DNA of 64,000 bases from Bradyrhizobium symbiodeficiens (GCF_002266465.3 NZ_CP029427.2:806001-870000), one strand, 5' to 3'. Positions 51,351 through 59,795 are shown, counted from the stretch's first letter. The notes: generated by a model not told the origin, from the sequence alone. Made by a program: numbers and translations.

Positions 51351-52030
51351 AGCTTGATCAGGCCCTGCTGTACCGCCTCGAACACAGCTTCGCTGCGCGT
51401 GTGCACCTCGAGCTTGCGATAGATGTTCTTGATGTGGCCGGGCACGGTCTGTTTGGACAGGCCGAGATGGCTGGCGATCTCGGCATAGCTGAAGCCTTTT
51501 GCGATGCCCCAGAGGATGTCGATCTCGCGCGGCGTCAGCCTGGCCGTATTGAGCGCGGGGCCGGGCGGTGGCTCCGCCGAGCTCTGCGCGGCACCCTGTG
51601 TTCTGCGCACGATGAAGCGCGCGATCGAGGCCGAGATCGGCGAATGGCCGGCGACCAGGTCGCGCACGGTGGTGGCGATGTCGGTGGGGAAGGCGTCCTT
51701 GAGCAGATAGCCGGTGGCGCCGACCGTGATCGCGGAGATCACGCTCTCCTCGTCCCCGAGGGCCGAGATCACCATGATCTCGGTGTCGGGGAAGCGCTGT
51801 CTCGTCTCGCGGATCAGCTCGATGCCGTGGCCGTCGGGCAGCCGCAGATCGGTCAGCAGCACGCGCGGCGCGCCGGCGGCCAGCGCCGAACGGGCTTCGC
51901 CGAGCGTGCCGGCGCTGCGCACCTCGTAGCCGGCCTTGACCAGCGCGTCCTGCAGCCGCCAGCAGGTCGGCGCGTCGTCCTCGACGAGGAGGATGGTGAT
52001 GATTTCACCCGTCTCGCCCTGTTCAGTCAT
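51347..52030 (-). CDS. NarL/LuxR-family response regulator paired with the 49392 kinase
   Basis: The 227-residue protein has a receiver (ITILLVEDDAPTCWRL; phospho-Asp in VLLTDLRLPDGHG; Lys in GYLLKDAFP) and a LuxR helix-turn-helix (LTPREIDILWGIAKGFSYAEIASHLGLSKQTVPGHIKNIYRKLEV). It is the first gene of the operon and overlaps the kinase start by 4 bases. ATG at 52030 has better ribosome-site spacing than the in-frame ATG at 52036. Targets are unknown. Confidence 0.92.
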   Translation of the reverse strand: MTEQGETGEIITILLVEDDAPTCWRLQDALVKAGYEVRSAGTLGEARSALAAGAPRVLLTDLRLPDGHGIELIRETRQRFPDTEIMVISALGDEESVISAITVGATGYLLKDAFPTDIATTVRDLVAGHSPISASIARFIVRRTQGAAQSSAEPPPGPALNTARLTPREIDILWGIAKGFSYAEIASHLGLSKQTVPGHIKNIYRKLEVHTRSEAVFEAVQQGLIKL

Positions 52031-52173
52031 GATCATGGTCCCGCGACCCGCGTGTCCCCCGCGGCGCAAGGGCAAGTTTATCCGCCGGGCGCAGGCAGCG
52101 ACACCCATAATCATGGGGGCGGGGTGTCCAAGTCGCGGCGCGGAGAACGCCGACGCGGGATCCCCGCCGGGTC

Positions 52174-54933
52174 TCAGTTGCGCGCCAGCGGTGATGCCGG
52201 CATGTCCGGCGGCATCGGCGCGGCCGGCAGGCGCTGGACCTTGATCTTCGCAGTGCCGCTATTGTTTCGGTAGAAGAGATCGCGCGGTCCCTGGATCGCA
52301 TCGAGCCAGGACGGGACCCACGATTCCGGAAGCAGACGCGGGAAGATCTGGACGGCGTCATTGACGTAGAAGAACAGCTCGCCGGAGTCGGGCGCGACGA
52401 ATTCGGCGACGAGGCGGCCGGTCAACAGCTGCCTGGTCCAGACCTGGCCTGCCTCGGCGAGCATGGCCGGCGGAATCGGTTCGAATTTGCCGAGTCCGTC
52501 GAGCCGGTCCTTGAACTCGGCCGTGTCGTCGAGCCGCACGGGGTACCTGTTGCGGGTTCGGCTGATGTCGTCCTCGGCGGGCAAAGTGGGCTTCATGCGG
52601 CGGGGGAATTCGTCGGCCGGCATCACATTGACTGCGGTCAGCGGCAGGTCGTTGATGCCCTTGCTGCCGATGCGCACCACCGGCTGGAACCAGTCCGCGG
52701 CGAACAGACGACGCTCCGGCAGCGCCACGTAATGATGCGGCTCGTAGGTCGCAAATCCGTTCGCGCCGCTCATGATGGTGCGGTCGAACCATGGCTCCTT
52801 TATCTCGAGAAAGACGCGGTATTTGCGGCCCTTCTCGACGGCGAGCCCGCTCCACCAGCAGAAGTCCCTGGTGTCGAATGACGCGCGCGCCTCGAGCGGC
52901 TCGTCCGTCACCGGCGTGCCGGTCTGGAACGAGGGCGAGCCCTTGACCGCAGGCGGCGAGCAGACCGATCCGAGAGCAAGACGTCCGGTGAACAGGCTGC
53001 TCGACACGATCAGGGCGGCCGAGCCGAAGATCGCGATCAGGAAGACCGCCGGCACCAATCCCTTGGTGATGACGCGCTGCGCCGGGCCGGCATTCAGGCG
53101 CATCCAGTGTCCGAACCGCATTAACGGCCCCGGCTGGTCGACGTGCTCCCTGCTCGCCCTGCGGCGCGGCGTGTTCCAGGCGAGACGCGCCCGCTCCTGG
53201 ATGTCGTCACGCAACGTTCCGTTCTTGTGCCAGATCCACCAGGTGACGATCACCACGATCGAGGTCAGGAAGGGATAGTAGGTCGCGATGTTGAGCCAGG
53301 GGGCCGCATAGGACGGCAGCACGTCTCGCAGCAGATTGGTCAGCGGCGCCACCACAGCGCCCATCACCCAGTCGATATTAGTGATGAAAGACAGCGCACC
53401 TGTGCCCTCGAGGGCGCGGTCTTCGGACCACTGCACCAGCGCGTGCGCGATCCACGGCCAGGCGGCGATCACGCCGACCATGAACAGAAGCGAGAAATAG
53501 GCGACGCGCCGCCACCACACGGTGTCGCGCGTCAGGCTCGACATGGTGGCGTCGGGCGTGCTCATCCCGGTGAAGGCCCTGGCCTCCTCGGCACGACGCG
53601 GTCCCGTCGCCTTTTGCAGATAGGCGGCCTTCATGACCTCGCGCACATGCTGCTCGTCGAGATCCTTGTCGTCTCCCTCCGACCGCAGCGGCAATTTCGT
53701 TCCGTCCGGCAGCAGCACCAGGCAGTTCGCCGGAAGCATGATGGGCGCGTAATCGTCACAGCCGAACAGCATGCGCTCGATGACCGCGAAGTGCACGACC
53801 GGCAGCCCGCCATTCACGTCGCCGCCGACGATCGGACGCGGTCCGTAGCGGTACAGCACCGCTGCGCCGCCGCGGGAATCGTGCCGCGGTCCGAGCGCCG
53901 ATTGATAGTCGCTGAAATGCTCGATCTCGCCGTCCTTGAAGCGCAGCCGGCCGCCGAGCTGCTCGACCATCCAGACCAGCGGGACGAAAGACAACGTGGA
54001 TTCCGGATAGCCGCCGCCGATGTCTGAATGAACGCCCGTGAACCACACTTCCTTGACGATCTGTCCCTGCGCCAGATGGCTCTGGTCGATCCGCAGCGGA
54101 TGGAAGGTGGTGCGTTCGTCGTCGAGCGCGAGCGCGTGACAGGCGTGCCTGACCTTGTGCGACAGCCGGTGATTGCGGAACGAGATCGGCCAGATCGCCC
54201 AGTCGACGGCGAGACGTAGCTCTTCGATCGGAACGCCGAACGCCTCGACGGTGTCGAACAGGCCGAGGAATGCGATCTCGACCTCGCTGCGCCCGTTCAT
54301 TTTGCTCCGCACCTCGGCGTAGGTACGGTGCCGACAAAGCCAGTGATAGACGAACAGCAGGAAGTCGCGGATCCAGCGCGTCACCCAGATCGTCGGCAGG
54401 CTCCTGGTCCAGGGCACGGTGTCGCGCCGGTACGCGCGCCAGGCGGCTTTGACGTTGCGCCCCATCTCGGCATGCGACACCGGCGTGTCGTCGATCTCCG
54501 CCGGCACCAGGCCCTGGCTCGAGATCAGCGCGGCCAGCGTGCGCGCGGTGAAGGCGCCGCGGCTGAAGCCGAAGATGTAGATGTCGTCGCCGGGACGCCA
54601 GTTCCAGCACAGGAAGCGATAGAGCTTGCGGACGTTGCCGGGAACGCCGACGCCGGTGGCACCGTCGAGCGCGGCAAGCGGTGCCCAGCCGGCGGTGCCG
54701 ACCCCCTTGATATAATGCGCGATCTGATCCGGCTGGGTATGGTCGAGCGCCTCATAGAGACGCCAGACGCTGGATTCCTTCGTGGTGAACGCATTGCCGG
54801 TGCCGTCGGCGAACAGCACCAGCTTGCGTCTTGGCAGGGCCGCGCCTCCGTCATCCCCGGCGCTGGACGTGCGTTCCGGCCTGGGAGAATCGGCCTTGGG
54901 AGAGTCGGCGTTCCGCTCGTCATGATGCGTCAT
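52174..54933 (-). CDS. DUF2235 (Tle1-type) alpha/beta hydrolase with membrane and C-terminal domains
   Basis: The 919-residue protein has an N-terminal DUF2235 hydrolase (residues ~30-400): LVLFADGTGNAF, nucleophile elbow YIFGFSRGAFTART (Ser), catalytic Asp/His regions FLGLFDTVEAFG and FTGVHSDIGGGYPE. A membrane region follows with helices around YFSLLFMVGVIAAWPWIA, YPFLTSIVVIVTWWIW and GLVPAVFLIAIFGSAALIVSS. The soluble C-terminal part ends in a segment like a carbohydrate-binding lectin fold (DSGELFFYVNDAVQIFP). DUF2235 includes phospholipase effectors of type VI secretion, but no T6SS gene lies nearby and the fused membrane region suggests a resident enzyme. The substrate is unknown. Confidence 0.82.
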   Translation of the reverse strand: MTHHDERNADSPKADSPRPERTSSAGDDGGAALPRRKLVLFADGTGNAFTTKESSVWRLYEALDHTQPDQIAHYIKGVGTAGWAPLAALDGATGVGVPGNVRKLYRFLCWNWRPGDDIYIFGFSRGAFTARTLAALISSQGLVPAEIDDTPVSHAEMGRNVKAAWRAYRRDTVPWTRSLPTIWVTRWIRDFLLFVYHWLCRHRTYAEVRSKMNGRSEVEIAFLGLFDTVEAFGVPIEELRLAVDWAIWPISFRNHRLSHKVRHACHALALDDERTTFHPLRIDQSHLAQGQIVKEVWFTGVHSDIGGGYPESTLSFVPLVWMVEQLGGRLRFKDGEIEHFSDYQSALGPRHDSRGGAAVLYRYGPRPIVGGDVNGGLPVVHFAVIERMLFGCDDYAPIMLPANCLVLLPDGTKLPLRSEGDDKDLDEQHVREVMKAAYLQKATGPRRAEEARAFTGMSTPDATMSSLTRDTVWWRRVAYFSLLFMVGVIAAWPWIAHALVQWSEDRALEGTGALSFITNIDWVMGAVVAPLTNLLRDVLPSYAAPWLNIATYYPFLTSIVVIVTWWIWHKNGTLRDDIQERARLAWNTPRRRASREHVDQPGPLMRFGHWMRLNAGPAQRVITKGLVPAVFLIAIFGSAALIVSSSLFTGRLALGSVCSPPAVKGSPSFQTGTPVTDEPLEARASFDTRDFCWWSGLAVEKGRKYRVFLEIKEPWFDRTIMSGANGFATYEPHHYVALPERRLFAADWFQPVVRIGSKGINDLPLTAVNVMPADEFPRRMKPTLPAEDDISRTRNRYPVRLDDTAEFKDRLDGLGKFEPIPPAMLAEAGQVWTRQLLTGRLVAEFVAPDSGELFFYVNDAVQIFPRLLPESWVPSWLDAIQGPRDLFYRNNSGTAKIKVQRLPAAPMPPDMPASPLARN

Positions 54934-55112
54934 GGGTCTCACCGGCAATGCAACCGGAAAGTGTCAGGCCTGAACCGGGCTGCACTCCCCGGAATCCATC
55001 AATCGCTGCGTCATGAAATGCAGGTGAAGCCTGCACACGATCCCGTTGAGGTAGCAAGCCAGCCGCTTCACCATGACGAGATAGTGATGGGTATCGCTGA
55101 CGCCGACCATGT

Positions 55113-55340
55113 CTATGACACGTCGACCCGCGGCGGCGGATAGCGCCGGGCCAGCATCGACAGCGACAGACGCCGCTCGTCCTGCGGCAGCTCCAGATAG
55201 GCCAGCACCAGCGGCCGCTTCCAGTCACCGACGCCGAAATCCATCGCCATCCATTTCTGCGGCTCGGGGCCTTCGAGACCCCGGACCCAGACGAAGTAGC
55301 GGGGAAAGTCGTCGGCGTCAGTCGTGCGTGTCCTGGCCAT
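55113..55340 (-). CDS. Small hypothetical protein upstream of the DUF2235 gene
   Basis: The 75-residue protein (MARTRTTDADDFPRYFVWVRGLEG onward) has no signal peptide or Cys. It looks like a compact beta-rich domain with several Trp and Tyr residues (VWVRGLEGPEPQKWMAMDFGVGDWKRPLVLAYLEL), then a helix and a PPPRVD tail. It precedes the DUF2235 gene by about 180 bp on the same strand. ATG at 55340 is preferred over the longer frame. No family recognised. Confidence 0.55.
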   Translation of the reverse strand: MARTRTTDADDFPRYFVWVRGLEGPEPQKWMAMDFGVGDWKRPLVLAYLELPQDERRLSLSMLARRYPPPRVDVS

Positions 55341-55589
55341 CAAGCTGTCCGCTGCGTTAGATGGGTTGCTGGAGGATATAGGGATTGGTGCGACGAAGTC
55401 GAACGGCTCGCACCGGTTCGGAGCAGGACAGTCGGGTGGCATTCTGGGCGGCCTCCGCGCGCGTCTCGAAGGATGGCCGCCGGGAAATCGCTCTCAAGTA
55501 TGATTTATGATTGCCCTACCCTCGGGGAGATAATTCGTCTTGACCGAAATTCGGAAATGTCGTATGTGTCGCTCATCCCGGCCCATGGA
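55341..55589. other. Intergenic region without recognised gene
   Basis: The region contains a fragment resembling the edge of the TCTCGAAGGATGGCC repeat family (about 55463-55478) and AT-richer DNA near 55500-55560. No supported coding sequence. It passes into the long dispersed repeat. Confidence 0.35.
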
Positions 55590-56050
55590 TAAGGGGCGTT
55601 TCGCGATCGTCACGATGCGCGGGCCGGGTGGCGGTGGACGTGGAGTGCATCGGCGCGCCAGCAATCGCAGGGCGGGTTTGGCCCGTGAGCGGTCGAGCAG
55701 CGCGCACACGACCGGTGCGGTCCGCGTACGGCAAAAGCGTGTCGTCCTGACGCCCGGGGTCTGTGCGTCAAGGTTTGCGGTGATGTGGCTGCCCGACCGG
55801 GCGTGCGCATCAGCCATCCGCAAGGCGACGGGGGCAATAGTGAATCGCTCCCCGGGGAGAGCGCGCCATAAGCCGTCAAACCACTGCGCAGGGAAAGGCC
55901 GGGATGTCCCAGGCTGCCCTGTATGCCGCTGTGCATTTTGTTTTCGCGCAATTTGCGCACAGCGGACCGCGGGTGCCAGCCGGCGCCCGGCCTTCCCTGC
56001 GCCCTTTCCAAGGAAGGGGCGTCGAGAGAAGCACAAGACTCGGGCGTCAT
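55590..56050. repeat. Long dispersed non-coding repeat (Bradyrhizobium type)
   Basis: About 460 bp beginning near GTTTCGCGATCGTCACGATG and ending near AGACTCGGGCGTCATG. It contains several short perfect dyads (for example CTCCCCGGGGAG at 55850-55861) and the phrases TGTGCGTCAAGGTTTGCGG and GCGCGCCATAAGCCGTCAAA, which I recall as recurrent in Bradyrhizobium intergenic DNA. Open frames on both strands cover it but have Arg/Ala/Gly-rich compositions typical of shadow reading. No transposase or terminal repeats are evident. Boundaries are approximate. Confidence 0.55.
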
Positions 56051-56117
56051 GCGTCGCGAGGCCGTAGCGGCGCGTCTCGTTATCGAGAAATTGAAGTGGG
56101 CGGGCTGGTCTTGTCGA

Positions 56118-56420
56118 TCACCGCCACAACTCGCAGGTCGCCACGCGGTTGATGTCGGCGAGGCGGCGCGCGGCGTTTCCGTGCAGATCGAGGCTTTCGA
56201 CCAGCGTCAGCAGGCGCCGATAGGCGATTTCGGCGATGTCGACCGGCAGCGGCGCCTCGTCAAAGGCCTCGATGTAGCTGCCGACGATACCGCTGAGCAG
56301 GCGGCACAGGCCGCGCTGGGCGGGATCGCTCCGGCCGAGCGTCTCAAGCATGTGCTGAAAGGTCTGGAAGGTCCGCAAGCCGTGGTGCTGTTGCGAAAGC
56401 CACGCGTGCAAATCGTTCAT
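56118..56420 (-). CDS. Hypothetical helical protein
   Basis: The 100-residue protein (MNDLHAWLSQQHHGLRTFQTFQHM onward) is predicted by eye to be all helical, with regular leucine spacing (QRGLCRLLSGIVGSYIEAFDEA, IAYRRLLTLVESLDLHGNAARRL). There is no signal peptide. A strong AAGGAGCT ribosome site lies just upstream of the ATG on the minus strand (56424-56431), which supports it as a real gene. No family recognised. Confidence 0.6.
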   Translation of the reverse strand: MNDLHAWLSQQHHGLRTFQTFQHMLETLGRSDPAQRGLCRLLSGIVGSYIEAFDEAPLPVDIAEIAYRRLLTLVESLDLHGNAARRLADINRVATCELWR

Positions 56421-56534
56421 ATGAGCTCCTTCGAGTAACGGAAGAAGCTACCGGTTTATACAGTCGGGATATGACGATTGGAAGGGGAGGGGGAAATGTT
56501 GAGGCAGTCCGTCTTCGCCAAGAGGCTTCGCCGG

Positions 56535-56633
56535 ACACGCTTCACCCTTCGGGGTTACGCGTGGCTGCCTCGACATGCTCGTCTTCCGGTCCAGCTTGGC
56601 CGCGCCACGCGTAGCCCGAAGGGCGAAGCGTGG
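56535..56633. repeat. Palindromic repeat abutting the tRNA-Leu 3' end
   Basis: ACACGCTTCACCCTTCGGGG (from 56535) and the complement of GCCACGCGTAGCCCGAAGGG (from 56604) form long arms of about 30 bases around a 38-base centre. The right arm ends on the encoded CCA of the tRNA gene. This CGCTTCGCCCTTCGGGCTACGCGTGG-type element is a common Bradyrhizobium intergenic repeat and may act as a 3'-end structure for the tRNA transcript. Confidence 0.75.
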
Positions 56634-56715
56634 TGCCCCTGGCCGGAATCGAACCAGCACTCCTTGCGGAACTCGATTTTGAGTCGAGCGCGTCTACCAG
56701 TTCCGCCACAGGGGC
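56631..56715 (-). tRNA. tRNA-Leu (anticodon CAA)
   Basis: On the minus strand the 85-nt gene folds into a class II tRNA. Acceptor arms are GCCCCTG and CAGGGGC, with discriminator A and an encoded CCA. The D arm contains GGCGGAACTGGTAGACGC. The anticodon loop CTCAAAA sits between CGA/TCG and gives anticodon CAA, reading UUG. A long variable arm (TTCCGCAAGGAGT) and the T arm GGTTCGATTCC complete it. Confidence 0.95.
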
Positions 56716-56873
56716 CCTCGGTCGGCTCTATGAGGCGAGCGTCGCGAAGTCGGCGGACTATAGCCATGGACAAAGCGGGGTCAACCCGCGCCAAAGTGAT
56801 GTCGGCCGTTCTCGACAGCCGCATGGACCGGGGCTAGAGGCTTAAGAGAGCAACCGACCGGAAAGAGGCTGCC

Positions 56874-57413
56874 GTGACGACCCAGAGTGCCGCAATACCT
56901 GCCTTCAAGCCGGCGGCCGCGAACCCCGCGTTGACCGCCTCGCTGCTCGTCACGCTGATTGCGGCTGCGACCATCGCGGGAGCCTGGTTCTTCCAACTCG
57001 TGCTGGAGATCCTGCCCTGTCCGCTCTGCCTGGAGCAGCGCTACGCCTATTACCTCGCGATTCCGCTCGGTGTGCTGACGGCGTTTGCCGCGCGGAGCGG
57101 CGCGCCGCGGCCGCTTCTGCTGGCGGGGCTCGCGATCCTCGCGCTGGCGACGCTCGCCAATGCCGGTCTCGGCACCTATCATTCGGGCGTCGAATGGGGA
57201 CTCTGGCAGGGGCCGACCGATTGCACCGGTCCGGTCGTCAACCTCGGCAATGCCGGCGATCTCTTCTCGAAGCTCGACACCGTGAAGGTGGTGCGTTGCG
57301 ACGAGGTGCAGTGGCGCTTCCTCGGCCTCTCGCTCGCCGGATATAATGTGCTGATCTCGCTGCTGATGGCCGCGATCGCCGCGTGGGGATTTGCACGGAC
57401 GGCGAGAGGCTAG
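56874..57413 (+). CDS. dsbB: Disulfide bond formation protein DsbB
   Basis: DsbB reoxidises DsbA in the periplasm and passes electrons to quinone. The 179-residue protein has four membrane helices, the first periplasmic redox pair in EILPCPLCLEQRYAYY, and a second Cys pair in PTDCTGPVVN and VVRCDEVQWRFLGLSLAGYN. The last motif is a family signature. GTG at 56874 is the start (MTTQSAAIPAF). A DsbA-like thioredoxin protein is encoded at 61730, on the same strand but not adjacent. Confidence 0.93.
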   Translation: MTTQSAAIPAFKPAAANPALTASLLVTLIAAATIAGAWFFQLVLEILPCPLCLEQRYAYYLAIPLGVLTAFAARSGAPRPLLLAGLAILALATLANAGLGTYHSGVEWGLWQGPTDCTGPVVNLGNAGDLFSKLDTVKVVRCDEVQWRFLGLSLAGYNVLISLLMAAIAAWGFARTARG

Positions 57414-57422
57414 GCTAGCTGC

Positions 57423-57550
57423 CGTAGGGTGGGCAAAGGCGCGCTCTTCGCGCGCCGTGCCCACGATTCATCGCTATTCATGGCCGTTCGTCTTGATAAG
57501 GCCGAAAGAGAACGAGGGCACGGCGCAAGCGCGCCTTTGCCCACCCTACA
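57423..57550. repeat. Palindromic intergenic repeat (GTAGGGTGGGCAAAGGCGC family)
   Basis: GTAGGGTGGGCAAAGGCGCG near 57424 and its complement CGCGCCTTTGCCCACCCTAC (ending 57549) are the arms of one large hairpin; inner arms GGCGCGCCGTGCCCAC... and GGGCACGGCGCAAG also pair. This wording is a frequent Bradyrhizobium intergenic repeat. It separates dsbB and the convergent AbrB-family gene. Confidence 0.82.
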
Positions 57551-57582
57551 AGAGCGAAGCCCGTTACGCCCGCTGCGTTCCC

Positions 57583-58668
57583 TCAATCATCCACGTCGTC
57601 CTGCGTGCGTCCGAACAGATGCACGATGCCCGGCGTTGCGATCGTCACGAACACGAAGCGCGAGAGGTGATGGGCGCCGACGAAGATCGGGTCGATGTGC
57701 AAGGTCAGTGCCAGAGCCAGCATGGCGTCCATCGCGCCCGGCGCGAAGGCGACGACGGTGTCGGAGAACTTGACCTGGGTGGTCAGCGCCACGATGCCGA
57801 CGAAGATGGCAGAGACGGCGATCGCGACCGTGAACGAGCCCAGCGCCGCGTTGATGTGGCCGGCCAGCGTCTTGATCCGCATCCGCGCGAAACGGCTGCC
57901 GATCAGCGCGCCGATGCCGACCAGCGCCACGCCGCGCACCCAGTTCGGCAGGCCGCCCTCGACCCAGCCGGCGCCATGCAGCACGCTGGAGGCGATCATG
58001 GCGCCGAACATCCAGCTCGCCGGAAATTTGATCAGGCGCAGGACCAGCGCCATGGCCAGCGAGGCCGCGACCAGCTCAACGAGATCGAGCGGCGAGGCGA
58101 TCGTCGTCGTCAGCGACGGCGCGGCAGAGGGGGCGACACCTGCAAACGCGAGCACCATCGGCAGCGCCGCGGTGAGGATGATGACGCGCATGGTCTGCAC
58201 CACCGCGATGCCCGGCAGGTCGGCGCCGCGCTCGACCGCCAGAATCGTGATCTGCGACAGCGCGCCGGGGCTGCCGGCGAGGAAGGCCGAGGTGCGGTCC
58301 CAGCCATGGATGCGCTGGAGGTAATAGCTCGAGCCGAAGGTCGAGCAGAAGGTCGCGAGCGCGAGCAGCCCGATGGTGAGGGGGTAGGCGCCGACCTGCT
58401 GAAGCAGATGGCGCGAGACCACCGAGCCCAGCGAAATGCCGAGCAGCACCAGCACGGTCTGGGTCAGGAGCGGCGGCAGCGCGAGCTGGCGCCCGGCGAT
58501 CGCGGCGATCCCGACCGCGATCATCGAGCCGGAGATCAGTCCGCCGGGAAGGCCGGCGAGCAGAAACGCAAGGCCGCCGGCGGTGCCGATGACGAGCGTC
58601 TCCGCCGTGCTCAGGATCCTGGCACGGCTCGGCCATTCGAACGACAGGGAGGCGGCGATTTGCTTCAC
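57583..58668 (-). CDS. AbrB family membrane protein (PF05145 type)
   Basis: The 361-residue protein has about ten membrane helices arranged as two similar halves, each starting with a glycine-rich motif (AGLPGGLISGSMIAVGI; FPASWMFGAMIASSVL) and containing LAGSPGALSQITILAVERGADLPGIAVVQTMRV and AFAPGAMDAMLALAL. This is the AbrB duplication family (not the DNA-binding AbrB), known in E. coli as a regulator of aidB and annotated by some as a transporter or ammonia-monooxygenase-like. The function here is unknown. Confidence 0.85.
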   Translation of the reverse strand: MKQIAASLSFEWPSRARILSTAETLVIGTAGGLAFLLAGLPGGLISGSMIAVGIAAIAGRQLALPPLLTQTVLVLLGISLGSVVSRHLLQQVGAYPLTIGLLALATFCSTFGSSYYLQRIHGWDRTSAFLAGSPGALSQITILAVERGADLPGIAVVQTMRVIILTAALPMVLAFAGVAPSAAPSLTTTIASPLDLVELVAASLAMALVLRLIKFPASWMFGAMIASSVLHGAGWVEGGLPNWVRGVALVGIGALIGSRFARMRIKTLAGHINAALGSFTVAIAVSAIFVGIVALTTQVKFSDTVVAFAPGAMDAMLALALTLHIDPIFVGAHHLSRFVFVTIATPGIVHLFGRTQDDVDD

Positions 58669-58767
58669 GCCGCCTTATCGCAAATCGGCGAGAGGCGCAC
58701 AATTGCAGGCTCGTCATGCCGCAATGCGCGCGCCTCTGTCTGATGCAGGTGGAGAATCGCGACGGAC

Positions 58768-59049
58768 TTACTTCTTGTCGGCGGCAGGGGCGGCGGGCGC
58801 CGCACTGCCAGCCCTCGCTTCCTTCTTGCATTCCCGGCGGAATTTCTTGCGCTCCTTGCCCTTCAATCCCTTGGCGTCCGCCTGCTTGGAGCATTCAAGC
58901 GATTCCGCCGAGCGCTCCTTCGGCGCCTTCCTTTCGGCAATGGCGGCTGCATCGGGCTTGGTGGCCGGCGCGGCGGTCTGCGCGAAGGCAGTGCCGCTGA
59001 CGAGCAGAGAGGCGAGAGCGACGGCGGCGAGGCGGGACGTGAAGGTCAT
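58768..59049 (-). CDS. PsiF-like small exported protein
   Basis: The 93-residue protein has a signal peptide (MTFTSRLAAVALASLLVSGTAFAQ), an Ala/Lys spacer and a PsiF-type repeat SLECSKQADAKGLKGKERKKFRRECKKEA with two cysteines, then an APAAPAAD tail. PsiF is phosphate-starvation inducible in E. coli, but no Pho box was identified. ATG at 59049 is preferred; 59058 is an in-frame option. The divergent gene at 59249 encodes another small exported protein with paired cysteines. Confidence 0.8.
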   Translation of the reverse strand: MTFTSRLAAVALASLLVSGTAFAQTAAPATKPDAAAIAERKAPKERSAESLECSKQADAKGLKGKERKKFRRECKKEARAGSAAPAAPAADKK

Positions 59050-59248
59050 GTGTTGCACTCTGCTTGGGAGAATTGGGAGGGATAAGACCGTCGGCCCGCG
59101 TTGCTGAACGCGACATGAATGATGGGAATGACGGGATCACTATATTTTGCCGGGGCGACGCATCGCATCCTTGTCGCGGGCGGCCGGCACGCTAGGATAG
59201 TAATGTTCGTTTCACTTCCCTCGGGGAAGACCAAGGAGGAGATCAGGG

Positions 59249-59749
59249 ATGACCATTCAATCAAAATGGCTCTGCGCTATGGCGTTGTCGGGATTTGCGG
59301 CGTTGGCGGTGTCGGCGCCGGCGCAGGCGCTGACGTCGCAGGAGTGCAGCGCCAAATACCAGGCCGCCAAGAAGGACGGTTCGCTCGGCACCACGAAGTG
59401 GAATGACTTCCGCAAGGCCCAGTGCGGTGCGGATGCAACGCCGGCTGCCGCCGCACCGGCTGCTCCTGCACCGACCGCGGCTGCGCCCGCCGCTCCCGCC
59501 GAGCCGAAGCAGGCCAAGAAGGAGGCGGCCCCCGCCGCCGCGCCGACCCTGCCGGCCGGACCCGCGATCTATCCGAACGCGATCGATCCGAAATATGCCA
59601 AGGAGACCCCGGGCAAGGGCCGCCTGCACACCTGCGTCGACCAGTACAACGCCAACAAGACCACCAACGGCAACGGCGGCTTGAAGTGGATCCAGAAGGG
59701 CGGCGGCTTTTACAGCGAATGCAACAAGAAGCTGAAGGGCGCCGCCTGA
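59249..59749 (+). CDS. Exported protein with two copies of a Cys-flanked module
   Basis: The 166-residue protein has a signal peptide (MTIQSKWLCAMALSGFAALAVSAPAQA) and a first module (SQECSAKYQAAKKDGSLGTTKWNDFRKAQC). A long Ala/Pro linker follows, then a second related module (HTCVDQYNANKTTNGNGGLKWIQKGGGFYSECNKKL). Both follow the plan Cys-x3-Tyr...Lys...Gly...Lys-Trp...Cys, so they are probably an internal duplication. The family is otherwise uncharacterised in rhizobia. Its transcript probably ends at the hairpin at 59766. Confidence 0.78.
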   Translation: MTIQSKWLCAMALSGFAALAVSAPAQALTSQECSAKYQAAKKDGSLGTTKWNDFRKAQCGADATPAAAAPAAPAPTAAAPAAPAEPKQAKKEAAPAAAPTLPAGPAIYPNAIDPKYAKETPGKGRLHTCVDQYNANKTTNGNGGLKWIQKGGGFYSECNKKLKGAA

Positions 59750-59765
59750 GCTTCGAATTGACGCC

Positions 59766-59790
59766 AAGGCCGGAGCAGCGCTCCGGCCTT
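59766..59790. terminator. Terminator-like hairpin between convergent genes
   Basis: An 11-bp perfect stem (AAGGCCGGAGC / GCTCCGGCCTT) with a 3-base loop followed by GTTG lies between the convergent genes at 59749 and 59796, so it can serve both directions. The T-run is short. Confidence 0.6.
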
Positions 59791-59795
59791 GTTGC

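Noticed and set aside
52174..54933. DUF2235 protein as a type VI secretion effector
   Set aside because: No VgrG, PAAR, Hcp or immunity-type gene was recognised nearby and the protein carries its own membrane region.
55540..56067. Protein-coding gene of 175 codons (and a 180-codon frame on the other strand)
   Set aside because: Both lie within the dispersed repeat, are rich in Arg/Gly/Ala/Cys, and lack plausible starts.
56448..56660. Open frames across the tRNA-flanking repeat
   Set aside because: They read through the palindromic repeat and tRNA sequence.
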